Counted from the first letter of the stretch, positions 1 to 10,066 are shown. The stretch: DNA of 64,000 bases from Roseateles asaccharophilus (GCF_004362405.1 NZ_SNXE01000012.1:1-64000); one strand, 5' to 3'. The notes: generated by a model not told the origin, from the sequence alone. Translations and numbers: made by a program.

Positions 1-95
1 ATGATCCCGTACACCATCGTGTACCCCAAGGCCACCAAGGCATACATGCTTCCCAGCACCAGCCCGTTGATGATTTGCTGGAAAAAGATTTCCAT
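1..95 (-). CDS. livH: Branched-chain amino acid ABC transporter permease LivH, N-terminal fragment
   Basis: Only the first 31 codons lie in the window; the rest continues past the left edge. The visible protein begins MEIFFQQIINGL and continues with GSMYALVALGYTMVYGI, the highly characteristic start of LivH-type inner-membrane permeases, in which the first membrane segment follows a conserved QQxxNGL motif. A good ribosome-binding site (AAGGGG) precedes the ATG. LivH with LivM forms the membrane pore of the high-affinity leucine/isoleucine/valine importer, energised by LivG and LivF and fed by LivJ/LivK. Homologous permeases in this order also serve urea or amides, so the substrate is inferred from the family only. 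Confidence 0.85.
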   Translation of the reverse strand, partial: MEIFFQQIINGLVLGSMYALVALGYTMVYGI

Positions 96-396
96 AAAGC
101 CCCTTCAGTTGGATGACGGCCGAGCCGCCTACTGGGCCAGGCTGTTTGCAATCCATATGCCAAAAAGCCATGAATGCGGGTAATCACCGAGGTTTGAGCG
201 GCATCAAACCCCAGTTTGCGGCTGGATTCACCAGACTGACACCTGGATGCACCAGAGGGCAGCGCATCACAGGGCGGAAATCCACACAACACCCCTTTCG
301 CACGGTGCGGTTTTCCGCCTCGGCGCAAAAAGCAGCGGACGCGGCGCACAAAGAGTGGCTGCCTGCGGCACACTGCGCCGCATTGCACCCCGCCCC
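96..396. other. Intergenic region between divergent livH and dctB
   Basis: About 300 bases separate the divergent livH and dctB starts. It must hold both promoters, but I see no convincing -35/-10 pair and no sigma-54 promoter. A small GCGG-TTTT-CCGC inverted repeat lies near position 309. No small open frame with a convincing start and ribosome-binding site is present. Confidence 0.5.
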
Positions 397-2266
397 ATGT
401 TTCAGAAAGACGCCCTGCTCCGCTGGCGCGAGCGACTGAGTCGCCGCCTGAGCCGCCCCAGTTTCCTGAGCTATGTCACGGTAGCCCTGATGCTGCTGGG
501 CTGGCTGCTGGGCCAGCGTCTGAGCGAGAGTGCCGGGCTGTCCCATCTGGAAGCCCTGGCCAATGAGCGGCTGGAGCTCTACGCCTCCAATCTGGAGGCC
601 GAGCTCGGTCGGCACAGCTATCTGCCCAGTCTGCTGGCCGTGGACGACAGCCTGCAGGCCTTGCTGAGAAATCCGCAAGACATGACCCTGCGCCAACGCG
701 CCCACCAGACCCTGGCCCGGGTGAACGTGCGGGCAGGCACGATGCAGATCCTGGTGGCAGACGCTCAGGCCCGGGTGCTGGCCGCCAGCGACGACAGCCC
801 CGCGCCCCGGCGTCTGGCCGAGGCCATTGCCAGCGACCGACGGCACTTCTTTGCCACCGACTCGGAGGGGCGCAGTAGCGACTTCTTTCTGCTGCAGCCC
901 GTACGCCAGCAGGAGCGGCTGCTGGGCGTGATTGTGGTGCGCCTAAGCCTGGCCCCGCTGGAGGCCACCTGGGTGGATCTGGGCCTGCGCAGCCAGGGCG
1001 AGCGCCTGCTGGTCGCGGACGAGCAGGACGTGATCATCATGAGTTCGGTGCCCTACTGGAAGTTCTTTGTGCTGGGCCAGGCCGATGAGGCCAGACGGCA
1101 GGCGCTGCGCCTCAGCGGCCACTACCCGGAGTCGCCCTTCACCAGCGTGGGCGTCGACCCGCGCCGGCTGGCCGGCAGCAATGCGGGTCTGGTCAGAGTT
1201 CCGCCCCTGGAGGACAAGCCCAGGGTGATCGAGGGGCCCCTGCTGCTGGCCCAGGAGCGCCTGCTGGTTCCGCTGGGCCTGCGCATGGTGGCCTTGTCCG
1301 ACCCGAGCGAGGTCTGGCGCCAGGCCCGCCAAGCGGGCTGGAGCGGCGCGGCCTTCGGCGCCAGTCTGGGCCTGGTAGCGCTCTATCTGGCCTCGCGTCG
1401 CCGCGCCCTGCACCAGGTCTTCCAGGCCAAGGCGGAGCTGCAGCAGGCGCATGCCCAGCTGGAGCGGGTGGTGGACATGCGCACCGCCGAGCTGCTCAAT
1501 GCCAATGCCGAGCTTAAGCGCCAGATCGCCCAGCGCCTGCAGGCCGAGGATGAGCTGGTGCAGGCCGGCAAGCTGGCCGTGTTGGGCCAGATGTCGGCCG
1601 GCATCTCGCACGAGGTGAACCAGCCGCTCACGGCCCTGCGCGCCCTCGCCCGCAACTCCCAGCTGCTGCTGGAGGCCGGCAAGCCCCAGGCGGTGGCCGA
1701 GAACCTGCGGATCATGGACGAGATGGTGGAGCGCATGGGCCAGATCACGCGCCAGCTCAAGAGCTTTGCACGGCGCAACGAGCTCATCACCGCGCCGGTC
1801 TCGCTGCTGGATTCGGTGCATGCGGCCCTGCTGCTCTTCCAGCATCGGCTGCGCGATGAGCACATCGAGCTGCAGCTGCGGGTCGCGGCCGGACTGCGGG
1901 TGTACTGCGAGGCCAACCGCCTGCAGCAGGTCTTGGTCAATCTGGTGGGCAACGCACTGGACGCGATGAAGGGGGAACCCATTCGCGTGCTGTGCATCGA
2001 CGCGCTGCCCCAAGGCCAGGATCGGGTCCTCGTGCGGGTGGTCGACAGCGGACGCGGCCTGGACGAGGCGCTGCTGCCGCGCCTGTTTGAACCCTTTTTC
2101 ACCACCAAGCCGGCCGGCGAGGGCCTGGGCCTGGGCCTGGTGATCTCATCGAAAATCGTGCACGAGTTCGGCGGCACCCTGCGCGCCGAACGCCAGTCCC
2201 AGGGCATGGTCTTCGAGTTCGATCTGGCCGTCGTGACCTGGGATGCCGTAGAGGAAGCAACACAGC

Positions 2267-2274
<8 letters not shown>
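397..2274 (+). CDS. dctB: DctB-type sensor histidine kinase
   Basis: Membrane-bound sensor kinase of 625 residues. A first membrane segment (about residues 25-42) and a second (about 313-330) enclose a roughly 270-residue periplasmic sensor region, as in DctB, which senses C4-dicarboxylates with a double PAS-like domain. A coiled-coil linker then leads to the dimerisation box with phospho-acceptor His405 in SHEVNQPL, a pattern typical of the DctB/NtrB-like kinases. The N box (NLVGNALDAM), G1 (DSGRGLD) and GEGLGLGL motifs of the ATPase domain follow. The open frame extends upstream, but ATG at 397 gives a family-like N-terminus (MFQKDALLRW). The gene overlaps dctD by 8 bases, so the two are translationally coupled. 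The signal sensed is inferred from the family. Confidence 0.85.
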
Positions 2275-3607
<1,333 letters not shown>

Positions 3608-3618
3608 CCCACCCCCTA

Positions 3619-3683
3619 CTCGCTTCGCGAGCCCCCTCAAGGGGGCGGTGCCGGCCGCCCGGCAAAGCCGGATCGGCGGCACC
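3619..3683. repeat. Extragenic palindromic (REP-like) element with three stem-loops
   Basis: Directly after dctD three palindromes lie in a row: CTCG-CTTCG-CGAG (3619-3631), CCCCC-TCAA-GGGGG (3632-3645), and a longer imperfect stem whose arms GGTGCCG and CGGCACC lie at 3647-3653 and 3677-3683. There is no T tract, so it is not a classical terminator, although it sits between convergent genes and could stop or protect transcripts. It resembles the extragenic palindromes scattered through Comamonadaceae-like genomes (recalled, not searched). No second copy was seen in this window. Confidence 0.5.
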
Positions 3684-3706
3684 CGCTTGGAAAAGCTGGA
3701 GCAGGT

Positions 3707-4624
3707 TCAGCGATAGAACGCGGGATCGGGCGTGTCGGTCGGGTTGGCGATCACGCGCTTGAAGGCCTCGCTCATGGGCATGCGCAGATTGATGCCCTTG
3801 GGTGGGATGGGCGACTCGAACCAGCGCTTGTAGATCTGCTGGATCTCGCCGCTGCGATACAGACCGGCCAGCACCTCGTCCACCATGCGCTTGAACGCGG
3901 GATCATCCCGGCTCAAGCCGATGGCGTAGGGCTCCACCGTGAGCGCGCGATCGGAGATCACATAGCCCTCGCCGCCGCTCACCTGGGCCTGCAGGCTGCG
4001 CAAGAGCACATCGTCCATCATGAAGGCGCGGGCGCGGCCGGTCTGCAGCAGATGAAAGGCCTCGGGGTCGTCCAGGCCCGCGATCAGGCGTATGCCGAGA
4101 TCCTGCTGCTCATTGACCGCATGCAGATGCTGGATGCTGGTCGTCCCGATGGTGGAAACCACGGACTTGCCGCGCAGATCGGCCAGCGTCTGGAAGGCGT
4201 CCGCACGCCGGGACATCAGCTTGGTCTCGGTGACGAAGGTGGTGATGGAAAAGGCCTGGCTGCGCGCGCGCTCCGCCGTGTGGGTGGTGATGCCACATTC
4301 CATGTCCAGCGTGCCATTGGCCACCAGGGGCATGCGGGTGGCCGAGCTCACGGCAATGCGCTTGGTCTCCAGCTCGGGCAGCTTGAGCTGCAGCTTGAGC
4401 GCCGCGATCACGCGATCGCAGAGCTCGATGGAATAGCCGATGGGCTTAAGCTTGTCGTCCAGATAGGAAAAAGGCAGGGAGGCGGGCCGATAGCCCATCA
4501 CCACCACCCCCGTGGCCTTGATGCGGGCCAGCGAGGGGCCGTCCGCCGCCCAAGCATACCCACCGAGTCCCAGCGCCGCCAGAACAAGCAGCGTGGGGCG
4601 AAGCAGGCGGGACAACAAGATCAT
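3707..4624 (-). CDS. Periplasmic amino-acid ABC transporter substrate-binding protein
   Basis: A 305-residue family 3 solute-binding protein. The chosen ATG (4624) yields a classical signal peptide (MILLSRLLRPTLLVLAAL, cleaved after AWA). The mature part has the glutamate/aspartate-binding-protein-like layout: GYRPASLPFSYLDD, GYSIELCDRVI, the ECG segment after an NGTLDM stretch, the domain-2 RGKSVV segment, and a C-terminal YKRWFESPIPPKG typical of GltI-like proteins. It would deliver an acidic or other polar amino acid to an importer, but no permease or ATPase gene is adjacent, so it may be an orphan receptor. The open frame extends upstream through a tRNA gene, which rules out the longer start. 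It is convergent with dctD. Confidence 0.85.
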   Translation of the reverse strand: MILLSRLLRPTLLVLAALGLGGYAWAADGPSLARIKATGVVVMGYRPASLPFSYLDDKLKPIGYSIELCDRVIAALKLQLKLPELETKRIAVSSATRMPLVANGTLDMECGITTHTAERARSQAFSITTFVTETKLMSRRADAFQTLADLRGKSVVSTIGTTSIQHLHAVNEQQDLGIRLIAGLDDPEAFHLLQTGRARAFMMDDVLLRSLQAQVSGGEGYVISDRALTVEPYAIGLSRDDPAFKRMVDEVLAGLYRSGEIQQIYKRWFESPIPPKGINLRMPMSEAFKRVIANPTDTPDPAFYR

Positions 4625-4757
4625 GAGTGCAATGCAGGGCAGTTTGGCGAGCGCGCATTGTTGACGCTGCGCGATGCCATGCGCATGGGCATCTTCACGG
4701 ATGGCCTCCACCGCCGGTGGCGTCGCCGACACGCGGGCAGATTTGGACCCACCAAGC

Positions 4758-4789
4758 AAAAAGCCCGGACGCTGATGCAGCCGGGCTTT
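4758..4789 (-). terminator. Rho-independent terminator after the tRNA-Val pair
   Basis: A 9-bp perfect stem (AAAGCCCGG at 4760-4768 with CCGGGCTTT at 4781-4789) and a 12-nt loop are followed, on the minus strand, by a run of five T (4758-4762). It lies 28 bases beyond the 3' end of the second tRNA-Val gene, so it most likely ends that transcript before the substrate-binding-protein gene. Confidence 0.8.
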
Positions 4790-4816
4790 GATGTGCCGAG
4801 GTATTGCTACCGCATT

Positions 4817-4893
4817 TGGTAGGCGCGATTGGATTCGAACCAACGACCCCCACCATGTCAAGGTGGTGCTCTAACCAACTGAGCTACGCGCCT
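4817..4893 (-). tRNA. tRNA-Val (anticodon GAC), copy 2
   Basis: A 77-nt gene with an encoded CCA end. The acceptor stem is AGGCGCG pairing with CGCGCCT. The D arm is GCTC-AGTTGGTTA-GAGC, the anticodon stem is CCACC/GGTGG around loop TTGACAT (anticodon GAC, reading GUC valine codons), and the T loop is TTCGAAT. The sequence outside the acceptor stem is close to enterobacterial tRNA-Val(GAC). It is identical to the copy 170 bases away and transcribed second of the pair. Confidence 0.97.
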
Positions 4894-4986
4894 GGAATTC
4901 TTGGTGCTGCCGAAGCGCTTGCGCGTTTCGTCCAGAGCAGCTGCTCTTCATGACTTTCCAAACCCGCGAACCTGGTTCAGCAGATT

Positions 4987-5063
4987 TGGTAGGCGCGATT
5001 GGATTCGAACCAACGACCCCCACCATGTCAAGGTGGTGCTCTAACCAACTGAGCTACGCGCCT
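4987..5063 (-). tRNA. tRNA-Val (anticodon GAC), copy 1
   Basis: Identical in all 77 positions to the copy at 4817-4893, including the encoded CCA. A good sigma-70 promoter lies just upstream and a terminator follows the second copy, so both are probably cut from one precursor separated by a 93-nt spacer. The identity runs a few bases past the genes on each side (4814-4894 against 4984-5064), giving an 81-bp direct repeat that could recombine. Confidence 0.97.
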
Positions 5064-5075
5064 GAAGAGCTCGCT

Positions 5076-5103
5076 AGTATAGCGCGGAAATCCGGCTTCT
5101 CAA
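5076..5103 (-). promoter_or_regulatory. Sigma-70 promoter of the tRNA-Val pair
   Basis: Read on the minus strand, TTGAGA (5103-5098) and TATACT (5081-5076) are separated by 16 bases. The predicted start near 5069 is a few bases upstream of the first tRNA. The region just after the -10 (GCGAGCTC) is GC-rich, a discriminator feature typical of stringently controlled stable-RNA promoters. It is notable that relA is the next gene upstream. Confidence 0.7.
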
Positions 5104-5143
5104 AACTCACGCGGCGATCACGCCAGTTTTTCACACTTGGGTG

Positions 5144-7417
5144 CTAGCGACGCCGTGCACCGCGCACCCCGTTGATCTGGGCCAGGTTGTGCAGCACCTG
5201 GGCCAGGCGGGCCGAGTCGCTGACCTCCACCGTGAAGCTCATCCAGGCCGTGTCACCCTTGGCCAGACGCGGTGCGGCCTTGTGGCCGGCCTTGTGCGAC
5301 TGGGTGTTCACCGCAGTGACGTTCATCTTTTCCTTGGCAAAAACTTCCAGGATGTCGCGCAACAGGCCCTGTCGGTCGTTACTCTCCACCACCACATCCA
5401 CCGGATAGACGGCGCCCTTTTCCGGACGTTCACCCCAGGCCACGGCGATCACGCGTTCCGGCGCGCTGCGCGCCATCTCACGGAAATTGCTGCAGTCAGT
5501 GCGGTGGATGGCGACCCCCTTGCCACGGGTGACATAGCCGCCAATCAGGTCGGGCGGTGCCGGACGGCAGCAGCGGGCCAGACCCGTCAGCAGCGAATCC
5601 ACCCCCACCACCAGCACACCGCCGCGGGGCGCTGCACTCGGGCTGCTGCTCTTGGTGCGGCGCTGGGCCAGCAGCTCATCCTCGTCGGCCTCGGGCACGG
5701 GGGGGCGCAGCAGGGTCTCGATATTGCGCAGCGAGTACTCATCCTTGCCCACCACCTCAAAGAGCGCATCGGCACTCTTGAAGCCCAGACGCGAGGCCAG
5801 GTCCTCCAGCTTGGTGGCCGTCTTGCCCTCTCGCTGCAGCAGCTTCTCGACCAGCTCCCGCCCCTTGGCGATGGTCTGGGCCTGCACCTGCGCATTGAAC
5901 CAGGCCCGCACCTTGGCTCGCGCGCGCTGGCTTTGCAGATAGCCGAGCTCGGTGTTGAGCCAGTCCAGCGAGGGTCCGCCCTCCTTGAGCGCAATCACCT
6001 CCACGGTCTGACCGTTCTTCAGCCGGGTGTTGAGCGGCACCATCTGCCCATCGACCTTGGCGCCGCGGCAACGGTGGCCCAGGTCGGTGTGCACCGTGTA
6101 GGCAAAGTCGATGGGCGTGGCGTCCTTGCACAGCTCGACCACGGTGGCCTGCGGCGTGAAGACGTAGATGCGATCGTCAAAGACCGCGTCTTCGCTCTGA
6201 GCGAACTCGCGCTCCCAGGCCAGCAGCTGGCGCAGCACGGCCTTGCGCGCCGCCGCCACCTGCTCCTCGAAGTCGCCCGCCGCCACCACACCGGCGTAGC
6301 CGCGTGCACCCGCCTCCTTGTAAGCCCAGTGCGCTGCCACCCCATGCTCGGCATGTTCGTGCATGGCACGGGTGCGGATCTGCACCTCCATGGTCCGTCC
6401 ATCCGGTCCGATGACCACGGTGTGCAGGCTCTGATAGCCATTGGGCTTGGGGCGGGCGATGTAGTCGTCGAACTCACCGGGCACGGCCGTGTAGAGCTCG
6501 TGCAGGCGGCTCAGGCAGGCGTAGCAGTCGGCCACCTCGGGCACGATCACGCGCAGGGCGCGCAGATCGAAGACCCGGTCCAGCGACAGGCTCTTGCCCT
6601 GCATCTTCTTCCAGATGCTGTAGAGGTGTTTGGGGCGCCCCTGCACCTCCGCCTGCAAGCCCTGGGCGCGCAGATCGTTCTCCACCGCACTGCGCGTGGC
6701 CTCCACGCGCTGCTCGCGCTCCAGGCGCTTCTCGTCCAGGGCGCGGGCCAGCTCCTTGTAGGCCTCAGGCTTCAGAAAGCGGAAGGACAGATCCTCCAGC
6801 TCCCACTTGATCTGCCAGATGCCCAGGCGATTGGCCAGCGGCGCGAAGACCTGCTGCGACTCGGCCGCGATGGCCTGCGGGCAGGCCGTCTTGCTGGCAG
6901 CAAAGTAGCGCAGGGTCTGCAGGCGCGAGGCCAGGCGCAGCAGCACCACGCGCAGATCGCGCGAGAAGGCCAGCAGCATCTTGCGCACCCGCTCGGTCTG
7001 CTGCTGGCGCTGCTCGGCAGCGTCCTTGCCGCCGCCCTCGGACAACAGGGCCTCGCCCTCGCGCGCGGCGCGCTGGATCTGCACCAGCTTGCGGGTGTGG
7101 GTGACCAGGCTGGCATAGCTCTCGCCAAAGGCCTTGGCCACGATCTCCTCGGGCTTGTTGAGATAGTCGCCGGCATAGACGAGGTAGGAGGCGGCCTGCA
7201 TGGCCGGCGCCGCACCCACGCCGCCCAGGATGGCGGCCACACCATCAGCATGGGCCAGGGCATCCTCCCCGGTGTCCAGTGCCTGCCCCGAGAGCAAGGG
7301 CTCGGCAAAGGCCCGCGCGCGTGCCACCTGACCGGCGCCGCCGTCCTGCAACTCCTTGTCGGCCAGGGCCACGATGGTGGCGGCCTGCTCGCCCGGGCTG
7401 GGCAATCCTGTCTTCAT
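5144..7417 (-). CDS. relA: GTP pyrophosphokinase RelA (ppGpp synthetase I)
   Basis: A 757-residue long RSH protein that makes (p)ppGpp from ATP and GTP/GDP on stalled ribosomes. The synthetase domain is strongly RelA-like (HLYSIWKKMQGKSLSLDR, then VFDLRALRV, EFDDYIARPKPNGYQSLHTV and MHEHAEHGVAAHWAYKE). It is followed by a TGS domain (YVFTPQATVVEL) and a C-terminal ACT domain. The N-terminal hydrolase domain is present in outline, but the metal-binding His-Asp motif is lost: the position reads QAASYLVYAGDYL rather than AALLHDVVED, and the second motif reads RLASRLQTLR. This is the usual state of monofunctional RelA, so a separate SpoT is expected elsewhere. The gene lies 10 bases downstream of an alpha/beta-hydrolase gene and is probably cotranscribed with it. 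Confidence 0.93.
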   Translation of the reverse strand: MKTGLPSPGEQAATIVALADKELQDGGAGQVARARAFAEPLLSGQALDTGEDALAHADGVAAILGGVGAAPAMQAASYLVYAGDYLNKPEEIVAKAFGESYASLVTHTRKLVQIQRAAREGEALLSEGGGKDAAEQRQQQTERVRKMLLAFSRDLRVVLLRLASRLQTLRYFAASKTACPQAIAAESQQVFAPLANRLGIWQIKWELEDLSFRFLKPEAYKELARALDEKRLEREQRVEATRSAVENDLRAQGLQAEVQGRPKHLYSIWKKMQGKSLSLDRVFDLRALRVIVPEVADCYACLSRLHELYTAVPGEFDDYIARPKPNGYQSLHTVVIGPDGRTMEVQIRTRAMHEHAEHGVAAHWAYKEAGARGYAGVVAAGDFEEQVAAARKAVLRQLLAWEREFAQSEDAVFDDRIYVFTPQATVVELCKDATPIDFAYTVHTDLGHRCRGAKVDGQMVPLNTRLKNGQTVEVIALKEGGPSLDWLNTELGYLQSQRARAKVRAWFNAQVQAQTIAKGRELVEKLLQREGKTATKLEDLASRLGFKSADALFEVVGKDEYSLRNIETLLRPPVPEADEDELLAQRRTKSSSPSAAPRGGVLVVGVDSLLTGLARCCRPAPPDLIGGYVTRGKGVAIHRTDCSNFREMARSAPERVIAVAWGERPEKGAVYPVDVVVESNDRQGLLRDILEVFAKEKMNVTAVNTQSHKAGHKAAPRLAKGDTAWMSFTVEVSDSARLAQVLHNLAQINGVRGARRR

Positions 7418-7427
7418 CGAAACACTG

Positions 7428-8291
7428 CTACTTCAAGAATTGACGCACGACCGCAATCTGTTCGGGTCGGATCAGCGTCGGCGCATGCCCCACGCCGGCG
7501 AACTCGTGCAGCAGGGCCCGCGGGCCACGCTGCGTCATGGCCTCGGCCGTGGCGCGGGTCAGCAAGTCGGATTCGGCGCCACGCAGCAAGAGGGTCGGAC
7601 AGCTCAGCGCCTCATAGGCCTGCCAAAGCGCGCGCTCAGCGGCCGCAGCCAGCTCCGGCGTCAGTGCGGCAAAGGGCGCCGCAATGGACGGATCATAGTG
7701 AAGGCGCACCCCCCCCTCGGGCCGTGCTCGAAACATGGGGCGCGACAGTGCCAGCCACTCGGAGTCGCTGTGCGGACCGAAGCCCGCCGAGATCGCCCGC
7801 AGATGCGCGGCGCCCTCGCCCACATCGGCAAAACACATGTGTTGCCCCAGATAGCTGCCGATGCGCTGCAAGGCTGCGTACTCCAGGCTCGGCCCCACAT
7901 CATTGAGCACCAGACGATCGATGGGACTGCCGGGCAGCGCCGCCAGACCCAGGCCGATCAGGCCGCCCATGGAGGTGCCGAGCCAGTCCACGCGCTCCAC
8001 ATCCAGACGCGCCAGCAGGGCCACCATATCGGCGACATAGACCGGGATCTGGTAGAGCGCGGGATCGGGGCGCCAGTCCGACTCGCCACGGCCCATCACA
8101 TCCGGGCAGATCACGCGGTAGCGATCAGTGAGCGCGCAGGCCAGCGCATCGAAGTCCCGCCCCTGGCGCGACAGCCCATGCACGCAGACCAGCACGCGAG
8201 GGTTGCTGCGCTCGCCCCACTCCCAGTACGCCATGCGATGCAGCCCGGCGGCGCTGAGACATTGCACATGGTGGAGGCGGGCTTGCGGCAT
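7428..8291 (-). CDS. Alpha/beta-fold hydrolase
   Basis: A 287-residue soluble alpha/beta hydrolase. Visible are the oxyanion-region HG (VCVHGLSRQGRDF), a DVMGRGESDW segment common to meta-cleavage and epoxide-type hydrolases, the nucleophile elbow GTSMGG (Ser107), and the catalytic His near the C-terminus in GVGHAPTL. The acid is probably the Asp in the ESDLLT segment. The substrate cannot be read from sequence; it could be an esterase, lactonase or C-C hydrolase. It is the first gene of a two-gene unit with relA and diverges from bdhA with only 46 bases between the starts. Confidence 0.8.
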   Translation of the reverse strand: MPQARLHHVQCLSAAGLHRMAYWEWGERSNPRVLVCVHGLSRQGRDFDALACALTDRYRVICPDVMGRGESDWRPDPALYQIPVYVADMVALLARLDVERVDWLGTSMGGLIGLGLAALPGSPIDRLVLNDVGPSLEYAALQRIGSYLGQHMCFADVGEGAAHLRAISAGFGPHSDSEWLALSRPMFRARPEGGVRLHYDPSIAAPFAALTPELAAAAERALWQAYEALSCPTLLLRGAESDLLTRATAEAMTQRGPRALLHEFAGVGHAPTLIRPEQIAVVRQFLK

Positions 8292-8337
8292 TGTTTTGTA
8301 TCCTTGGCACCCATCCTAACAACCCCCGGGAATTTTC

Positions 8338-9117
8338 ATGTCCTTGAAAGGCAAGACCGCCCTGGTCACCGGTTCCACCAGCGGCATCGGTCTGGGCATT
8401 GCGCTGTCCCTGGCCCGCCAGGGTGCGAACATCGTGCTCAACGGCTTTGGCGACGCCGAGGGCCCCAAGGCCGAGGTGAGCGCCGCGGCGCCGGGCATCC
8501 GCGTCGGCTACCACGGGGCGGACATGAGCAAGCCCGCCGAGATCGAGGCCATGATGGCCTATGTGGCGCAGGAGTTCGGCGGCTGCGACATCCTGGTCAA
8601 CAACGCCGGCATCCAGCATGTGGCGCCGGTGGACCAGTTTCCCACCGAGCGCTGGGACGCCATCATCGCCATCAACCTCAGCTCGGCCTTCCACACCACC
8701 CGGCTGGCCCTGCCCGGCATGAAGGCGCGCGGCTGGGGCCGGGTGCTGAACATCGCCTCGGTGCACGGCCTGGTGGCCTCGGCGGAGAAGTCGGCCTATG
8801 TGGCGGCCAAGCACGGCATCGTGGGTCTGACCAAGGCCGTGGCCCTGGAAACAGCCACCACGGGCGTGACGGTCAATGCCATCTGCCCGGGCTGGGTGCT
8901 CACCCCGCTGGTGCAAAAGCAGGTGGACGCCCGCGCCGCTGCGGCCGGCCTCAGCAACGAAGAGGCCAAGAAGCAGCTGCTGGCCGAGAAGCAGCCCTCG
9001 CTGCAGTTCACCACGCCCGAGCAGCTGGGCGAGTTGGCCGTGTTCCTGTGCTCGGAGGCGGCCAGCAATGTGCGGGGGCAGTCCTGGGCCCTGGACGGCG
9101 GCTGGACAGCACAGTAA
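8338..9117 (+). CDS. bdhA: 3-hydroxybutyrate dehydrogenase
   Basis: A 259-residue classical short-chain dehydrogenase that oxidises (R)-3-hydroxybutyrate to acetoacetate with NAD, a step in using polyhydroxybutyrate stores. The cofactor motif TGSTSGIGLG, the NNAG motif (LVNNAGIQHVAPV), the catalytic Ser in NIASVHGLVAS and the YVAAKHG Tyr-Lys pair are all present. The spacing and the segments IQHVAPVDQFP and CPGWVLTPLVQKQ are characteristic of this enzyme and separate it from FabG. It starts 46 bases from the divergent hydrolase gene and ends just before a strong bidirectional terminator. An acetate/acetoacetate-type CoA-transferase is encoded 8 kb away. Confidence 0.92.
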   Translation: MSLKGKTALVTGSTSGIGLGIALSLARQGANIVLNGFGDAEGPKAEVSAAAPGIRVGYHGADMSKPAEIEAMMAYVAQEFGGCDILVNNAGIQHVAPVDQFPTERWDAIIAINLSSAFHTTRLALPGMKARGWGRVLNIASVHGLVASAEKSAYVAAKHGIVGLTKAVALETATTGVTVNAICPGWVLTPLVQKQVDARAAAAGLSNEEAKKQLLAEKQPSLQFTTPEQLGELAVFLCSEAASNVRGQSWALDGGWTAQ

Positions 9118-9133
9118 ATCAGCGCCGGCATGA

Positions 9134-9160
9134 ACAAGGCGGCCCCTGGGGCCGCCTTGT
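9134..9160. terminator. Bidirectional terminator between bdhA and the SIMPL gene
   Basis: A perfect inverted repeat has arms ACAAGGCGGCCCC (9134-9146) and GGGGCCGCCTTGT (9148-9160) around one central base, between two convergent genes. The arms end in short A/T stretches on both strands, so it can act in either direction. Confidence 0.75.
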
Positions 9161-9180
9161 CGATGGGGCTTGAACTCCGC

Positions 9181-9894
9181 CTACTTGCTCATCAGCACCA
9201 CACCGCTGACGCTGACGCTGACGGTTTCCTTGCCGGCCTCCACGGGCAGCGCTTCTTCGGCCATGGCGGCCGCCGCCACCTTCATGCGCGGCATGGGCGC
9301 CGCCATGAGCATGCCGCCCCCCTCCGAGGTGTTCACGCTGACCTCGCCGATCTGGTAGCCGCTGAAGCCGAACTGGCGCGCATAGTCGCCCGCACGGGCC
9401 TTGTAGCGGGCGATGGCCTGGCCCACCACCTCGGCCTCGGCCTTCTCGCGCGCCTCGCGCGACAGGCTGTAGCCCACGCGGGCAATGCTCAGGCTGCTGA
9501 TGCGGCCCGTGAGCTGGGCAATGGCCGCGGCATCCTTGCCCTGCACCAGCAGCTCGGCGCTGCCCTGCCAGCCATTGATGCCCCCCTTGGGCGCATAGCG
9601 CGGATGGAGGGAGAAGTTGCCGGTCTGCACCTCCAGCTCGCCGGGCTTGGCGCTCTTGCGAGCCTCGGCCAGGGCGGCGTCGAGCGCCTGCTTGAGCTGA
9701 CGCTGGACGGTGGCGGCATCGGCGCCCTCACGCGTGGTCGAAAAGACCACCGACAGCGTGTCACGCGTGACCTCCTGCGAGGCGCTGGCGCTCAGATTGA
9801 GCGCATCCTTGCGCGGGGCAAGGGTCTGAGCCTGCGCCGACAAGCCGGCCGCAAGGGCCAGGGGCAGCAGCACTAAGGCCTGGATTCTCTGCAT
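9181..9894 (-). CDS. SIMPL-domain (DUF541) periplasmic protein
   Basis: A 237-residue exported protein with a clear signal peptide (MQRIQALVLLPLALAAG, cleavage after the AQA region). The mature part shows the DUF541/SIMPL pattern: an LNLSASASQEVTRDTLSV opening strand, VQRQLKQALDAAL, EVQTGNFSLHPRY, and the C-terminal VSVSVSGVVLMSK strand. These proteins (for example E. coli YggE) are periplasmic and linked to oxidative-stress tolerance, but their chemistry is unknown. It is transcribed divergently from ompR with about 170 bases between. Confidence 0.85.
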   Translation of the reverse strand: MQRIQALVLLPLALAAGLSAQAQTLAPRKDALNLSASASQEVTRDTLSVVFSTTREGADAATVQRQLKQALDAALAEARKSAKPGELEVQTGNFSLHPRYAPKGGINGWQGSAELLVQGKDAAAIAQLTGRISSLSIARVGYSLSREAREKAEAEVVGQAIARYKARAGDYARQFGFSGYQIGEVSVNTSEGGGMLMAAPMPRMKVAAAAMAEEALPVEAGKETVSVSVSGVVLMSK

Positions 9895-10066
9895 GGGATC
9901 TCCCTACTTCATGGATGGGCAAGGTCTTGGAGCTTAGCGCCTGCCCACATGAGGGCGTTGACGCGCGATACATCCATTCACAATACCGCCGGCCCAATTT
10001 GTAACAGCGGCGGCCAGCCCTGCAAAAATTGCGGCCATCGCACAGCCCGCAGTCCACGGAGCGCCC

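Noticed and set aside
4625..4861. N-terminal extension of the substrate-binding protein
   Set aside because: The longer open frame runs through a tRNA gene and a terminator. The signal peptide begins at 4624.
4814..5064. Integration site of a mobile element at the tandem tRNA-Val repeat
   Set aside because: The 93-base spacer contains no gene, and no integrase or excisionase is nearby. Simple tandem duplication is sufficient.
5144..7417. Bifunctional SpoT
   Set aside because: The His-Asp hydrolase motif is missing and the synthetase domain is closest to RelA.
5141..7906. A 921-codon plus-strand open frame opposite relA
   Set aside because: It is a GC-rich antisense shadow, His/Leu/Gln/Gly-rich without domains, and relA is certain on the other strand. 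The same applies to other long antisense frames at 2099-3682, 18971-21634, 46295-48556, 53089-54375, 54333-55916 and 60120-61460.
9958..9986. Sigma-70 promoter of ompR (TTGACG, 17 bases, CAATAC)
   Set aside because: The -35 is good, but the -10 matches only two of six positions. Too weak to list.
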